Part shown: positions 45,076 to 54,030 of the stretch, piece by piece | How the letters are laid out: the number at the start of each line of letters is the position of its first letter | How positions within the stretch are numbered: the stretch's first letter is position 1 | NCBI RefSeq assembly: GCF_005796105.1 | Contig: NZ_VAUO01000002.1 | Span: forward strand, 852,350-916,349 | Source: Pseudomonas mosselii | Lineage (GTDB): Bacteria; Pseudomonadota; Gammaproteobacteria; Pseudomonadales; Pseudomonadaceae | DNA length: 64,000 nt | Reading direction: 5' to 3' | Notes under the pieces: generated by a model | The model's input: only the letters and a program-made list of their open reading frames with translations | Database searches by the model: none | What the model was told of the DNA's origin: nothing | Position numbers and translations under genes: made by a program

Positions 45076-45699
45076 ATGCTCGCCCGTCTGACTGCCATCA
45101 TCATCACCTCTGCCGCCCGCCTGATCACTGGGGCCCGCGCCCTGTGGCTTGGCTGCACGCCGCAACCCGTACAGCGCCTGTACTTTGCCAACCACAGCAG
45201 CCATGGCGACTTCGTGCTGCTGTGGGCAGCCTTGCCCGAAGCGCTGCGCCGACACACCCGCCCGGTGGCCGGCGCCGACTACTGGTGCAAACCTGGCATC
45301 CGCGACTTCATCATCCGCCGGGTCTTCAACGCCGTGCTCATCGACCGCCAACGCCCGGCTGCCGAGGACAATCCGCTGCAACCGGTGCTCGATGCATTCG
45401 CCCAGGGCGATTCGCTGATCTTCTTCCCCGAAGGCACACGCAACCTGGGCGACGAGCCGCTGCTGGCGTTCAAAAGCGGTCTGTTTCACCTGGCCACGGC
45501 CAACCCGCAGGTCGAGCTGGTGCCGGTGTGGATCGCCAACCTCAACCGGGTGATGCCCAAGGGTCGCGCCCTGCCCCTGCCGTTGCTGTGCACGTTGAGC
45601 TTCGGCGAGCCGATGCATCTGCATGCGGACGAAAACAAGCAAGCGTTTCTCGAACGGGCCCGCCAGGCCCTGCTCAACCTGGCCCCGAAGGAAGCCTGA
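45076..45699 (+). CDS. PlsC-like lysophospholipid acyltransferase
   Basis: 207 residues. The acyltransferase motifs are NHSSHGD (H-x4-D), about residue 39, and FFPEGTRN, about residue 116. Length is close to a minimal PlsC. It would add an acyl chain to lysophosphatidic acid or another lyso-lipid at the inner membrane. It ends one base before ynbB (TGA-G-ATG), indicating translational coupling. Confidence 0.88.
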   Translation: MLARLTAIIITSAARLITGARALWLGCTPQPVQRLYFANHSSHGDFVLLWAALPEALRRHTRPVAGADYWCKPGIRDFIIRRVFNAVLIDRQRPAAEDNPLQPVLDAFAQGDSLIFFPEGTRNLGDEPLLAFKSGLFHLATANPQVELVPVWIANLNRVMPKGRALPLPLLCTLSFGEPMHLHADENKQAFLERARQALLNLAPKEA

Positions 45700-45700
45700 G

Positions 45701-46633
45701 ATGGATCACAACACCTTGTCCCTGTTCGCCGGCATCGGCGCCCTGCTGTTGCTGGCCAGCGTGATCGGCCGACTGCTCAAGTGGCGCGCCGGCCCTGCAC
45801 CGCATGCAGTGATCGACAACCTCAATGCACGCATCAACGCCTGGTGGGTGATGGTGCTGGTGATCGGGCTGGCGTTCGTGTTCGGCAAGTACGGAGTGAT
45901 CGTGCTGTTCTACGGCGTGTCGTTCTATGCCCTGCGCGAGTTCATGACCCTCACCCCAACCCGGCGCAGCGACTACCCGGCGCTGGTGGCCGCGTTCTAC
46001 GTGGCACTTCCGGTGCAGTACTTGCTGATCGGCATGGACTGGTACGGGATGTTCAGCATCTTCATCCCGGTTTACCTGTTCCTGCTGCTGCCGATCCTCG
46101 CCAGCTTCGGCGGCGATACCACGCGCTTTCTGGAGCGCGCCTCCAAGGTGCAATGGGGGTTGATGATCGCGGTGTATTGCGTATCGTCGGTGCCCGCGCT
46201 GATGACCCTGGACATACCGGGCTACGAGGGCCGCAACCTATTGCTGATCGCCTGGCTGATCCTGGTGGTGCAACTGAGCGACGTGTTGCAGTACGTGTGC
46301 GGCAAGTTGTTCGGCAAGCGCAAGGTGGCCCCCAACCTGTCGCCCTCCAAGACCGTCGAAGGCCTGGCCGGCGGCGTAGCGCTGGCCACCTTGATCGGCG
46401 CGATGCTGTGCTGGATCACCCCGTTCAGCTTCTGGCAGGCGGCGCTGATGGCATTGACGGTCAACGCCATGGGTTTCTTCGGCGGGCTGGTGATGTCAGC
46501 GATCAAGCGCGACCGTGGGGTCAAGGACTGGGGGCATATGATCGAAGGCCACGGCGGTATGCTCGACCGCATGGATTCGGTGTGTTTCGCAGCGCCGGTG
46601 TTTTTCCACTTCGTGCGGTACTGGTGGGCGTAA
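45701..46633 (+). CDS. ynbB: YnbB-type CdsA phosphatidate cytidylyltransferase
   Basis: 310 residues and about eight helices. The full CdsA signature is present near the C-terminus: SAIKRDRGVKDWG, then GHGGMLDRMDS. It would convert phosphatidic acid plus CTP to CDP-diacylglycerol, the substrate of the YnbA-type enzyme. Housekeeping CdsA is encoded elsewhere in pseudomonads, so this is a dedicated second copy. It is the last gene of the cluster. Confidence 0.9.
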   Translation: MDHNTLSLFAGIGALLLLASVIGRLLKWRAGPAPHAVIDNLNARINAWWVMVLVIGLAFVFGKYGVIVLFYGVSFYALREFMTLTPTRRSDYPALVAAFYVALPVQYLLIGMDWYGMFSIFIPVYLFLLLPILASFGGDTTRFLERASKVQWGLMIAVYCVSSVPALMTLDIPGYEGRNLLLIAWLILVVQLSDVLQYVCGKLFGKRKVAPNLSPSKTVEGLAGGVALATLIGAMLCWITPFSFWQAALMALTVNAMGFFGGLVMSAIKRDRGVKDWGHMIEGHGGMLDRMDSVCFAAPVFFHFVRYWWA

Positions 46634-46644
46634 GTACTGGAGGG

Positions 46645-46660
46645 GGGTATAGGTATACCC
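46645..46660. promoter_or_regulatory. Perfect palindrome GGGTATAGGTATACCC
   Basis: An inverted repeat of GGGTATA and TATACCC with two central bases, 12 bases past the ynbB stop. It resembles the metal-repressor site in the dmeR/dmeF gap, with which it shares ATAGGTATAC. No promoter or gene that it would control is obvious. Confidence 0.55.
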
Positions 46661-46708
46661 TGTAGGGGCAACTGTCTTATTCAGTATCTAAAAACTAGCG
46701 CGCCCCCT

Positions 46709-46796
46709 GTGTGAGCGGGCTTGCCCGCGAAGCAGGCGACTCGGTGCAGGGCACCGGCTTCGCCGGTGTTCGCGGCTGAAACCGCTCCCACAGGCC
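46709..46796. repeat. REP-type palindromes between ynbB and dmeR
   Basis: GAGCGGGCTTGCCCGCGAA, then GGCACCGGCTTCGCCGGTGTT, then ACCGCTCCCACAGG. This is the same family as the pair near base 57, inverted. It lies between the convergent ends of ynbB and dmeR. Confidence 0.8.
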
Positions 46797-46839
46797 CCGG
46801 CTAAATCAGCAAGTGATGTGCAGTTCGATGAGAGGAGTG

Positions 46840-47115
46840 TTACTTAAGGTAGGAGCGCAACAGCGACGCCACCTTGTCCGCCTCTTCCTGACGCGCCTGC
46901 GCGCTCAGCCCGTCCGCTACCAAATGCTCGCGGATGTGCCCTTCCATCACCTCGGTCATCAAACCGTTCACCGCGCCGCGCACGGCGGCGATCTGCTGCA
47001 GGATCGCCAGGCAGTCCTTGTCCTGCTCCAGTGCAGTTTCCAAGGCCGCAGCCTGGCCCTTGATCTTGCGCACGCGGGTCAGCAGTTGCTTCTTGCTCTT
47101 GAGGGTATGTGCCAT
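46840..47115 (-). CDS. dmeR: RcnR/FrmR-family Ni/Co-sensing repressor (DmeR)
   Basis: 91 residues, an all-helical CsoR/RcnR-type repressor. All four RcnR metal ligands are present at the RcnR positions: His3, Cys35, His60 and His64; FrmR lacks His64. This predicts sensing of cobalt or nickel rather than formaldehyde. It is divergent from the CDF exporter dmeF with a 69-base gap holding a G-tract operator. Confidence 0.88.
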   Translation of the reverse strand: MAHTLKSKKQLLTRVRKIKGQAAALETALEQDKDCLAILQQIAAVRGAVNGLMTEVMEGHIREHLVADGLSAQARQEEADKVASLLRSYLK

Positions 47116-47137
47116 TGTGCTTCCACCACCATAGGTA

Positions 47138-47152
47138 TACTGGGGTATAGTA
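47138..47152. promoter_or_regulatory. RcnR/DmeR-like operator
   Basis: TACTGGGGTATAGTA has the TACT-G-tract-AGTA layout of RcnR operators, flanked by GTATAC and TATAT. It lies between the divergent dmeR and dmeF start codons, 23 and 33 bases away, so metal-free repressor would shut off both. Confidence 0.75.
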
Positions 47153-47184
47153 TATTTCACGCTATTCCAGGAGCATGATAAACC

Positions 47185-48111
47185 ATGAGCACGCCAACCT
47201 CCGACCACTGGCAGCACAGCCACCAGTTCCACACCAGCAATCTCGGCGCAGAGCGCAAGACACGCCTGGCCGTATGGCTCACTGCGCTGATGATGGTGGC
47301 AGAGATCGCCGGGGGCTGGCTGTTCAACTCCATGGCCCTGCTCGCCGACGGCTGGCACATGAGTTCCCATGCCCTGGCCCTGGGCTTGTCACTGCTGGCC
47401 TACGCCGCCGCCCGGCGCTATGCACGAGACCCGCGCTTTGCCTTCGGCACCTGGAAGATCGAGATCCTGGGGGGCTACTCCAGCGCCCTGTTGCTGCTCG
47501 GCGTGGCCGGGCTGATGGCGTTCCAGTCGGTCGAACGCTTGCTCTCCCCTGGCCCGATCCACTATGACGAGGCGATTTTCGTCGCCGTGATCGGCCTGGC
47601 GGTGAACCTGCTCTGCGCCTGGCTGCTGCGCGACGATCACGTGCATCACCACGACCACGGCCATCACCATGACCACCACCACCATCACGACCTCAACCTG
47701 CGCTCGGCCTACCTGCACGTGATCGCCGACGCAGCCACCTCCGTGTTGGCGATTGTCGCCCTGGTGGCCGGCAAGCTGTGGGGCGCCAGTTGGCTGGACC
47801 CGGTGATGGGCCTGGTGGGCGCGGTACTGGTGGCGCTGTGGGCCAAAGGCCTGCTGCGCGATACCGGTCGGGTGCTGCTCGACGCCGAGATGGATGCCCC
47901 AGTAGTCGAGGAGATCCGCGAGGTGGTCGCGCAACTGCCGGTGCCGGCCAGCATCACCGACCTGCATGTGTGGCGCGTCGGCAAGGACCAGTACGCCTGC
48001 ATCCTGAGCCTGGCCACCGACGACGCACTCGATGCCGACCGCGTGCGCCAGGCCCTGGCCGTGCACGAGGAACTGGCCCACGTGACGGTTGAAATCAACA
48101 TCCGGGCATAG
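47185..48111 (+). CDS. dmeF: CDF-family Co/Ni efflux pump DmeF
   Basis: 308 residues, six helices. The metal site is HMSSHALAL (helix II, preceded by Asp) and HVIADAATSV (helix V). A cytoplasmic His-rich loop (about residues 152-170, with runs of His and Asp) lies between helices IV and V, typical of zinc/cobalt/nickel CDF exporters. Pairing with a four-ligand RcnR-type repressor points to cobalt/nickel (DmeF) rather than zinc. Confidence 0.87.
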   Translation: MSTPTSDHWQHSHQFHTSNLGAERKTRLAVWLTALMMVAEIAGGWLFNSMALLADGWHMSSHALALGLSLLAYAAARRYARDPRFAFGTWKIEILGGYSSALLLLGVAGLMAFQSVERLLSPGPIHYDEAIFVAVIGLAVNLLCAWLLRDDHVHHHDHGHHHDHHHHHDLNLRSAYLHVIADAATSVLAIVALVAGKLWGASWLDPVMGLVGAVLVALWAKGLLRDTGRVLLDAEMDAPVVEEIREVVAQLPVPASITDLHVWRVGKDQYACILSLATDDALDADRVRQALAVHEELAHVTVEINIRA

Positions 48112-48207
48112 CGCAGGCAGACAGCTGGGCGTCGAGCCCAGGCAACTGCACGATGGGCGTTGGCCCTATGGTGATGCGTCTTTGAACCTTTAGCCTGGAG
48201 CCACGCC

Positions 48208-48552
48208 ATGTCCGATTTCATCACTGTGCTGCGCGAAACCTGTCCGACTCCGGTGGTCGACGCGACCAAGTGGAAACGCATCGAGGGCGAGCCGCACACC
48301 GTCAATCTCAACGCCTACCTGTCGGCCGACGGCAGCAAGATCATGGGTACCTGGATCTGCACCCCTGGCAAGTTCGAGGTGAACTACGAGAAGTGGGAGT
48401 TCTGCCACTTCCTCGAAGGCTACTGCATCATCACCCCGGAAGGTGAGGAGCCCAAGCACCTCAAGGGCGGCGATGTGTTCGTGATCGAGCCGGGCATGAA
48501 AGGCACCTGGGAAGTAGTCGAAACCGTGCGCAAGTATTTCGTCTTCGCCTGA
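48208..48552 (+). CDS. Cupin-domain protein (DUF861/Cupin_3)
   Basis: 114 residues forming a single cupin barrel. CHFLEGYCIITPEGEEP and GDVFVIEPGMKGTWEVVE are the two motifs; only some of the usual metal-binding His/Glu are present. Homologues often occur beside amino-acid or carbohydrate catabolic genes; the role is unknown. It begins after GGAGCC and stands alone before the mmsBA operon, which is convergent to it. Confidence 0.8.
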   Translation: MSDFITVLRETCPTPVVDATKWKRIEGEPHTVNLNAYLSADGSKIMGTWICTPGKFEVNYEKWEFCHFLEGYCIITPEGEEPKHLKGGDVFVIEPGMKGTWEVVETVRKYFVFA

Positions 48553-48660
48553 CCTGCATCGTTCACGCGTTGCAAAAAATCGCATGGTGAATACCGCTCC
48601 CCCAGGTGCGCAGTTACAGGGGAAACGGCACTCGCCATGCGATCAAGCCTGCCTGATGAA

Positions 48661-49551
48661 TCAATCTTTCTTGCGATACCCCTCGACGATCGCCGAGAAA
48701 TCCTTGCCGCCATCACCGCGCAGGCTCATGGCCTGGTATAGCTGTTGGGCCACTGCGCCGAGAATCACCGGCTGGTGCGCTTGGCGCGCGGCCTCGGTGG
48801 CCAGCCCCAGGTCCTTGAGCATCAGCTCGGCACCAAAGCCACCGGTATACCCCCGTGCAGCCGGGGCGGTCTCGATGATGCCCGGCCACGGGTTGTAGGT
48901 GTCCGAGCTCCAGCAACGCCCGGTCGAACTGTTGATGATCCCCGCCAGCACTTTTGTGTCGATGCCCAGCGCATTGCCCAGGGCCATGGCCTCGGACACA
49001 CCGATCATCGAGATCCCCAGCAGCAGGTTGTTGCAGATCTTGGCGATCTGCCCGGTGCCCACCTCGCCGCAATGCACGATGTTACGCCCCATCTGCTCCA
49101 GCACCGGCTTGAGGGTGTCGAACAGCTCGGCACTGGCGCCGACCATGAAGGTCAAGGTGCCCGCCGCCGCGCCACCGGTACCGCCTGAGACCGGCGCATC
49201 GCCCATGTCGACACCCTTGGCCGCTGCGGCCTTGGACACCTCGCGAGCGGTCTGCGGGTCGATGGTGCTGCAATCGACGGTCGGGGTGCCTGGGCGGATG
49301 CCGGCCAGCACACCGTCGTCTTCGTTCAGGTAGACGCTGCGCACATGAGCTGCCGCTGGCAGCATGGTGATCACCAGTTCGCTGCTGGCGGCAGCGTCCC
49401 TGGGCGAGGCGCTGACCTGCCCGCCCAGCTCGGCAAGCTCAGCCAGCACCGTCTGGTTGAGGTCGAACAGGTTCAGCTGATGCCCGGCCTTGATCAGGTT
49501 GCGGGCCATGGGCGCGCCCATGTTGCCCAGGCCGATGAATGCGATACGCAT
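48661..49551 (-). CDS. mmsB: 3-hydroxyisobutyrate dehydrogenase
   Basis: 296 residues. NAD-binding GLGNMGAPMA at residues 7-16, substrate loop DAPVSGGTGGAAAG and catalytic Lys in KICNNLLLG. It oxidises 3-hydroxyisobutyrate to methylmalonate semialdehyde in valine breakdown. It begins 10 bases past the mmsA stop; the two work in sequence. Confidence 0.96.
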   Translation of the reverse strand: MRIAFIGLGNMGAPMARNLIKAGHQLNLFDLNQTVLAELAELGGQVSASPRDAAASSELVITMLPAAAHVRSVYLNEDDGVLAGIRPGTPTVDCSTIDPQTAREVSKAAAAKGVDMGDAPVSGGTGGAAAGTLTFMVGASAELFDTLKPVLEQMGRNIVHCGEVGTGQIAKICNNLLLGISMIGVSEAMALGNALGIDTKVLAGIINSSTGRCWSSDTYNPWPGIIETAPAARGYTGGFGAELMLKDLGLATEAARQAHQPVILGAVAQQLYQAMSLRGDGGKDFSAIVEGYRKKD

Positions 49552-49561
49552 GGCAAGCTCC

Positions 49562-51085
49562 TTAGCGCAGGCTGATGGTGGTGTTCACACCGCCGTCGGC
49601 GCTGTCGTCGTCGAACCAACGGGCGGTGACGGTCTTGGTCTGAGTGTAGAACTGCACCACCTGCTTGCCGTAAGGGCCGAGGTCGCCGAGCTTGGAGCCG
49701 CGCGAGCCGGTGAAGCTGAAGAACGGCACCGGTACAGGGATCGGAATGTTGATACCCACTTGGCCGATATCGATCTCGCTCTGGAACTTGCGCGCCGCCG
49801 CGCCGCTCTGGGTGAACAGGCCCGTGCCATTGCCAAACGGGTTGGCATTGACCAAGGCGATGGCCTCATCGAGGGTGTCGACTTCCAGTGTCACCAGCAC
49901 CGGGCCGAAGATCTCCTGGGTGTACACCTGCATGTCGGTACGCACGCCCGAGAACAGGGTCGGGCCAACGAAGTTGCCCTGCTCGTAACCCGGCACGTTC
50001 ACGTCGCGCCCATCGAGCTCGAGCGTGGCGCCTTCCCGGATGCCGCTCTCGATCAAGCCCAGCACACGCTCCTTGGCACGCTTGGACACCACCGGCCCGA
50101 CATCCGTACCTGGCTCGCAACCGGCGTTGACCTTCAGTTGGCTGGCCGCCGCCTTGATATCCGGCAACCACTCGCGGGCCTTGCCCACCAGCACCGCCAC
50201 CGAGGTCGCCATGCAGCGCTGACCGGCCGCACCGAACGCAGCGCCGACCAGGGCGTTGACGGTTTGCGTACGGTTGGCATCAGGCAGCACCACGGCGTGG
50301 TTCTTGGCCCCCATCATCGACTGCACGCGCTTGCCATGCTGGCTGGCCAGGTTGTAGACGTGGGTGCCCACTTCGGTCGAGCCGACAAACGAGATCGCCT
50401 TGATGGCCTGGTGCGTGCAGAGGGCATCCACCACCTGCTTGCCGCCATGCACCACGTTGAGCACGCCGGCCGGCACCCCGGCCTCCAGCGCCAGCTCCAC
50501 CAACATCATGGTCGACAGCGGGTCCTGCTCGGACGGCTTGAGCACGAAGGTGTTGCCGCAGACGATGGCCATCGGGAACATCCACAGCGGGATCATCGCG
50601 GGAAAGTTGAACGGAGTGATGCCGGCGCACACGCCGATGGGTTGACGCAGGGTGTAGGTGTCGACGCCGCCGGCGACGTTCTCGGCGAATTCGCCCATTT
50701 GCAGGGTGCCGATGGAGGCCGCGTGCTCGACCACTTCAAGGCCGCGGAAGATATCGCCTTCGGCGTCGGCAAGGGTCTTACCCTGCTCGGCACTCAGGGT
50801 CGCGGCGATACGCTTGGTATGCTCGCGGATCAACGCCTGCAGCTTGAGCATGATGCGCATGCGCGCACCAATCGGGGTGTCACGCCAGGTCTTGAAGGCG
50901 CGCTCGGCAGCCGTTACGGCGGCGTGCACTTCTTCGCCCGTGGCGAATGGCACCCGCGCCAGCACCTGCTGCGTGGCCGGGTTGACGATGTCGCGCCATT
51001 CGGTGGTTTTCGACTCGACCCACTGGCCGTCGATCAGCAGCTTGACCTGCTCGACCTGGGTCTGGGGTGTGTGCGGTGCGTTCAT
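49562..51085 (-). CDS. mmsA: Methylmalonate-semialdehyde dehydrogenase
   Basis: 507 residues, CoA-acylating aldehyde dehydrogenase family. The catalytic Cys is in GQRCMATS and the coenzyme motif [10 protein letters not shown] is near 255. It converts methylmalonate semialdehyde to propionyl-CoA in valine and inositol metabolism. ATG 51085 ([20 protein letters not shown]) gives the family start. It is divergent from a LysR gene, a likely activator. Confidence 0.96.
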   Translation of the reverse strand: MNAPHTPQTQVEQVKLLIDGQWVESKTTEWRDIVNPATQQVLARVPFATGEEVHAAVTAAERAFKTWRDTPIGARMRIMLKLQALIREHTKRIAATLSAEQGKTLADAEGDIFRGLEVVEHAASIGTLQMGEFAENVAGGVDTYTLRQPIGVCAGITPFNFPAMIPLWMFPMAIVCGNTFVLKPSEQDPLSTMMLVELALEAGVPAGVLNVVHGGKQVVDALCTHQAIKAISFVGSTEVGTHVYNLASQHGKRVQSMMGAKNHAVVLPDANRTQTVNALVGAAFGAAGQRCMATSVAVLVGKAREWLPDIKAAASQLKVNAGCEPGTDVGPVVSKRAKERVLGLIESGIREGATLELDGRDVNVPGYEQGNFVGPTLFSGVRTDMQVYTQEIFGPVLVTLEVDTLDEAIALVNANPFGNGTGLFTQSGAAARKFQSEIDIGQVGINIPIPVPVPFFSFTGSRGSKLGDLGPYGKQVVQFYTQTKTVTARWFDDDSADGGVNTTISLR

Positions 51086-51219
51086 CTGCGCTCTCCTTGG
51101 AATTATTGTCGCTGCGATGATGCTGGCGCCCGGTGCGTACACGGGCTGGCGTGCAGGGGCTGAGTTCGAGTATAGATGTGCAAACATCCAACAAGAATCC
51201 ACAAAAAAACCGGATCATC

Positions 51220-52170
51220 ATGCAAAAAGACCTCACCTCCCTGGGCGCTCTGAACTGGGACGACCTCAAGTTTTTTCTTGAGGTGGCGCGCACCCGCAAG
51301 GCCAGCAGCGCCGCCAAGCGCCTGGCCGTGGACTACACCACGGTGTCGCGGCGCATCAGCTCGCTGGAAGGGGCATTGGGCACCTTGCTGTTCGAAAAAT
51401 CACGCACCAACGGCTTCGTGCTCACCGCCGAAGGCCAACGCCTGCTGGGCTATGCCGAGTCGATCGAAAGCACCCTGCATATGGCCTGCGAACAAGTCTC
51501 CGGCTCTGGCGTGGCGCTGTCAGGGCATGTGCGCATGGGCTGCACAGAGGGCTTCGGCAGCTTCTTCGTCACCCCGCAGCTCAGCCATTTCGTCGATGCC
51601 TGGCCGGCGATATCGGTCGATATCCTGCCACTGCCGCACTTCATCAGCCTGTCCAAGCGCGAGGCCGACATCGTCATCGCCCTGGAGCGTCCCGAACACG
51701 GTCCTTATGTGTGCTGCAAGCTGTGCGACTATCGCCTGCGCCTGTACGCCACCCAGGACTATCTGGACCGCCATGCGCCGATAGGTTCGGTGGCGGACCT
51801 GGCCGGCCATCCGTTCATCAGCTACGTCGATGACCTAGCGTTCAGCTCGGAGCTGCTGTACCTGGCCAACCTCATCCCCAACGCCCAGGCCCACCTGCGC
51901 AGCACCAGCGTGATCGCCCAGTACACTGCTGCCCTGCAAGGCCGTGGACTGGCGATCCTGCCCTGCTTCCTGGCCGCGCAGGACGAACGCCTGATGACGG
52001 TACTGCCCGAGGAGATCGAAGTGACACGGCAATTCTGGATGTATTGCCGCGAGGACTTGCGCAAGCTCAAGCGCATCACTTTGCTGTGGGACTACATCCG
52101 CGAGGTGACCGAGGCCAATGCCCCGCTGCTGATGGGCCAGACGCGCAAGATGCACGTTGCCAAAGGCTGA
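51220..52170 (+). CDS. LysR-family regulator next to mmsAB
   Basis: 316 residues. The winged helix (KASSAAKRLAVDYTTVSRRI) is at about 26-45, and the C-terminal domain is of LysR type. ATG 51220 follows ACCGGA rather weakly but gives a compact N-terminus. It is divergent from mmsA with a 134-base gap, so control of valine catabolism is inferred; P. aeruginosa uses an AraC-type MmsR instead. Confidence 0.85.
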   Translation: MQKDLTSLGALNWDDLKFFLEVARTRKASSAAKRLAVDYTTVSRRISSLEGALGTLLFEKSRTNGFVLTAEGQRLLGYAESIESTLHMACEQVSGSGVALSGHVRMGCTEGFGSFFVTPQLSHFVDAWPAISVDILPLPHFISLSKREADIVIALERPEHGPYVCCKLCDYRLRLYATQDYLDRHAPIGSVADLAGHPFISYVDDLAFSSELLYLANLIPNAQAHLRSTSVIAQYTAALQGRGLAILPCFLAAQDERLMTVLPEEIEVTRQFWMYCREDLRKLKRITLLWDYIREVTEANAPLLMGQTRKMHVAKG

Positions 52171-52260
52171 CCAGCCGCCCTCGCTGCTGGGCCTGGCGCG
52201 GCTAACGATTGACACGGGCTCGGCTTGGCGCCTACAGGCAGAGCTTGAGCGCCGACGGTA

Positions 52261-52755
52261 TCAGTCCGAAGCCACCACGATCGACACCCGCCGATTCTCC
52301 ATCCGCCCCGCAGCGGTACGGTTGTCCGCCACCGGCTGGCTGCTACCTAGACCGCGGGTCTGGATGTTCTGCGCCGACATGCCGATGCCGGCCAGCGCCT
52401 TAGCCACACTCCAGGCCCGGCGCTCGGAGAGTTGCTGGTTGTAAGCCGCCTTGCCTGAGGCGTCGGCATGGCCGTCGACCCGCACACGCTGAATGTCCAC
52501 GGACAGCAGCGCCTTGCCGATCCGCTCGACGATGGCTTGGCTCTGGCTGTTCAAACCATCCACATCGCTGCCAAACAGCACCTTGCCCGACAAGTCGAAC
52601 GCCCAGCCCTCCTCGGTGGGGGCGAAACCTTCACGCTTGAGCACTGCAACCTGCTCGGCGGTCAGGCCCTTGGGGGGTACGCTCTGGCAGCCAGATACCC
52701 ACACGATTGCCAACAGTATCGCCAGCAAACGAAAACGCACAACGCGCTCGATCAA
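52261..52755 (-). CDS. yfiB: OmpA-like outer-membrane lipoprotein YfiB
   Basis: 164 residues. A lipoprotein signal with lipobox VSGC (Cys23), then a C-terminal OmpA-like peptidoglycan-binding domain (VDGHADASGKAAYNQQLSERR and terminal ENRRVSIVV). In P. aeruginosa YfiB relieves YfiR-mediated inhibition of YfiN under envelope stress. The start is TTG 52755, with AGGAG eight bases upstream; three bases separate it from the yfiN stop. Confidence 0.9.
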   Translation of the reverse strand: MIERVVRFRLLAILLAIVWVSGCQSVPPKGLTAEQVAVLKREGFAPTEEGWAFDLSGKVLFGSDVDGLNSQSQAIVERIGKALLSVDIQRVRVDGHADASGKAAYNQQLSERRAWSVAKALAGIGMSAQNIQTRGLGSSQPVADNRTAAGRMENRRVSIVVASD

Positions 52756-52758
52756 CGT

Positions 52759-54030
52759 TCAGCTCCTGTTTTTCACTTCTGCTGCGCAAGGTTCCGGCTG
52801 CGCCGCTTGCCATTGGCCACGGCGCTTGCGCTTGGCCTGGTACATCGCCGCATCTGCGGCATTGAGCAGGCTGGCTGGATCCTGGCCATCCTGCGGGTAG
52901 TAGGCGATGCCGACGCTCAGCGACGTGCTGATGCTGCTGCCATCGGCCAACTGAATCGGCACCTGCATGCTCTGCACGATTTTCTCGGCGATGCGCTCGG
53001 CATCCTCACGCACATGCAACGGACTGAGCAGCACGGCGAACTCGTCGCCGCCCAACCGCGCCACCAGATCCTGGTCACGCAGTTGCCCACGCACCCGTCC
53101 GGCCACACTGACCAAGACCTCGTCGCCCACGGCATGGCCGAGGGTGTCATTGATCTGCTTGAAGTGATCGCTGTCGAGGAACAACAGCGCCAGCGCCTCC
53201 TGCTGACGCGCGGCACTGCGCAGGCTGCGGGTCAGCCGGCCTTCGAAGTAATGCCGATTGGGCAGCCCGGTGAGACTGTCGTGGCTGGCCTGGTGAGCAA
53301 GGGTCTCGTTCTCGCTTTGCAGGTGACTTTGCCAAGCTTCCAACTCATCAAGCAGGGCATTGAAGTCGTTGCCCAACTCGTTCAGCTCGGCGATCTGCGT
53401 CGGCGGTACACGTCGGTCGAAACTACGCTCGCGACGTGCGGCATGCGCGACACTGGCCAGATGGCGCAGCGGGCGGATGATATCGCCGAACACCCGGCGC
53501 GAGAGATAGGAGGCCAAGCCTGCGCTGAGCAAGATGCACAGCACGACGCCCGCCAGCCCGCTGAGCAAGAAACGCATCAGGCTGCCACCTTGGCCAATCA
53601 GCTCGATGTGGCCAACGGCCTGCCCCATGTGCTGGACCGGCAAGTTGACCGGCTCTTCCAGCAACACGCCCGCCATCGTGCTCTGCAACCGCGCAATCAA
53701 TCCCTCGCCGCCGCGCGACCAATGCGCCAACAGCGTGCCGTCGCGGCTGTAGACTTTGGCGTCGGCCAGCTCTTCGGTAGAGGCGATCAGGGTCAAGGCC
53801 TCGTTGGCCGCAGCGCTGTCAGCGAATACCACGGCCGCTTCGACGGTGTAGCTGATGGACCGAGCGATCAGGTGCAAGTTGTGGTTGGCGTGCACGCGCA
53901 GCGCTGCGACCCCTAGCAGGGTCACCAGTACCCCCGCAAGCCCGGCAGCCAGCAACGCCACGCTCAGATGGCCACGCCCGAGCACGCCACGTAAGGTCGG
54001 CCGAGAGGTACGCACAGACTGACGCCTCAT
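52759..54030 (-). CDS. yfiN: Diguanylate cyclase YfiN (TpbB)
   Basis: 423 residues. TM1 (about 21-43), a periplasmic PDC/CHASE8-like domain (about 48-155), TM2 (about 157-180), HAMP, and a GGDEF domain with the active motif ARLGGDEF. An inhibitory site RDQD lies exactly five residues before GGDEF. It makes c-di-GMP, promoting attachment and small-colony growth. It overlaps yfiR by four bases. Confidence 0.93.
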   Translation of the reverse strand: MRRQSVRTSRPTLRGVLGRGHLSVALLAAGLAGVLVTLLGVAALRVHANHNLHLIARSISYTVEAAVVFADSAAANEALTLIASTEELADAKVYSRDGTLLAHWSRGGEGLIARLQSTMAGVLLEEPVNLPVQHMGQAVGHIELIGQGGSLMRFLLSGLAGVVLCILLSAGLASYLSRRVFGDIIRPLRHLASVAHAARRERSFDRRVPPTQIAELNELGNDFNALLDELEAWQSHLQSENETLAHQASHDSLTGLPNRHYFEGRLTRSLRSAARQQEALALLFLDSDHFKQINDTLGHAVGDEVLVSVAGRVRGQLRDQDLVARLGGDEFAVLLSPLHVREDAERIAEKIVQSMQVPIQLADGSSISTSLSVGIAYYPQDGQDPASLLNAADAAMYQAKRKRRGQWQAAQPEPCAAEVKNRS

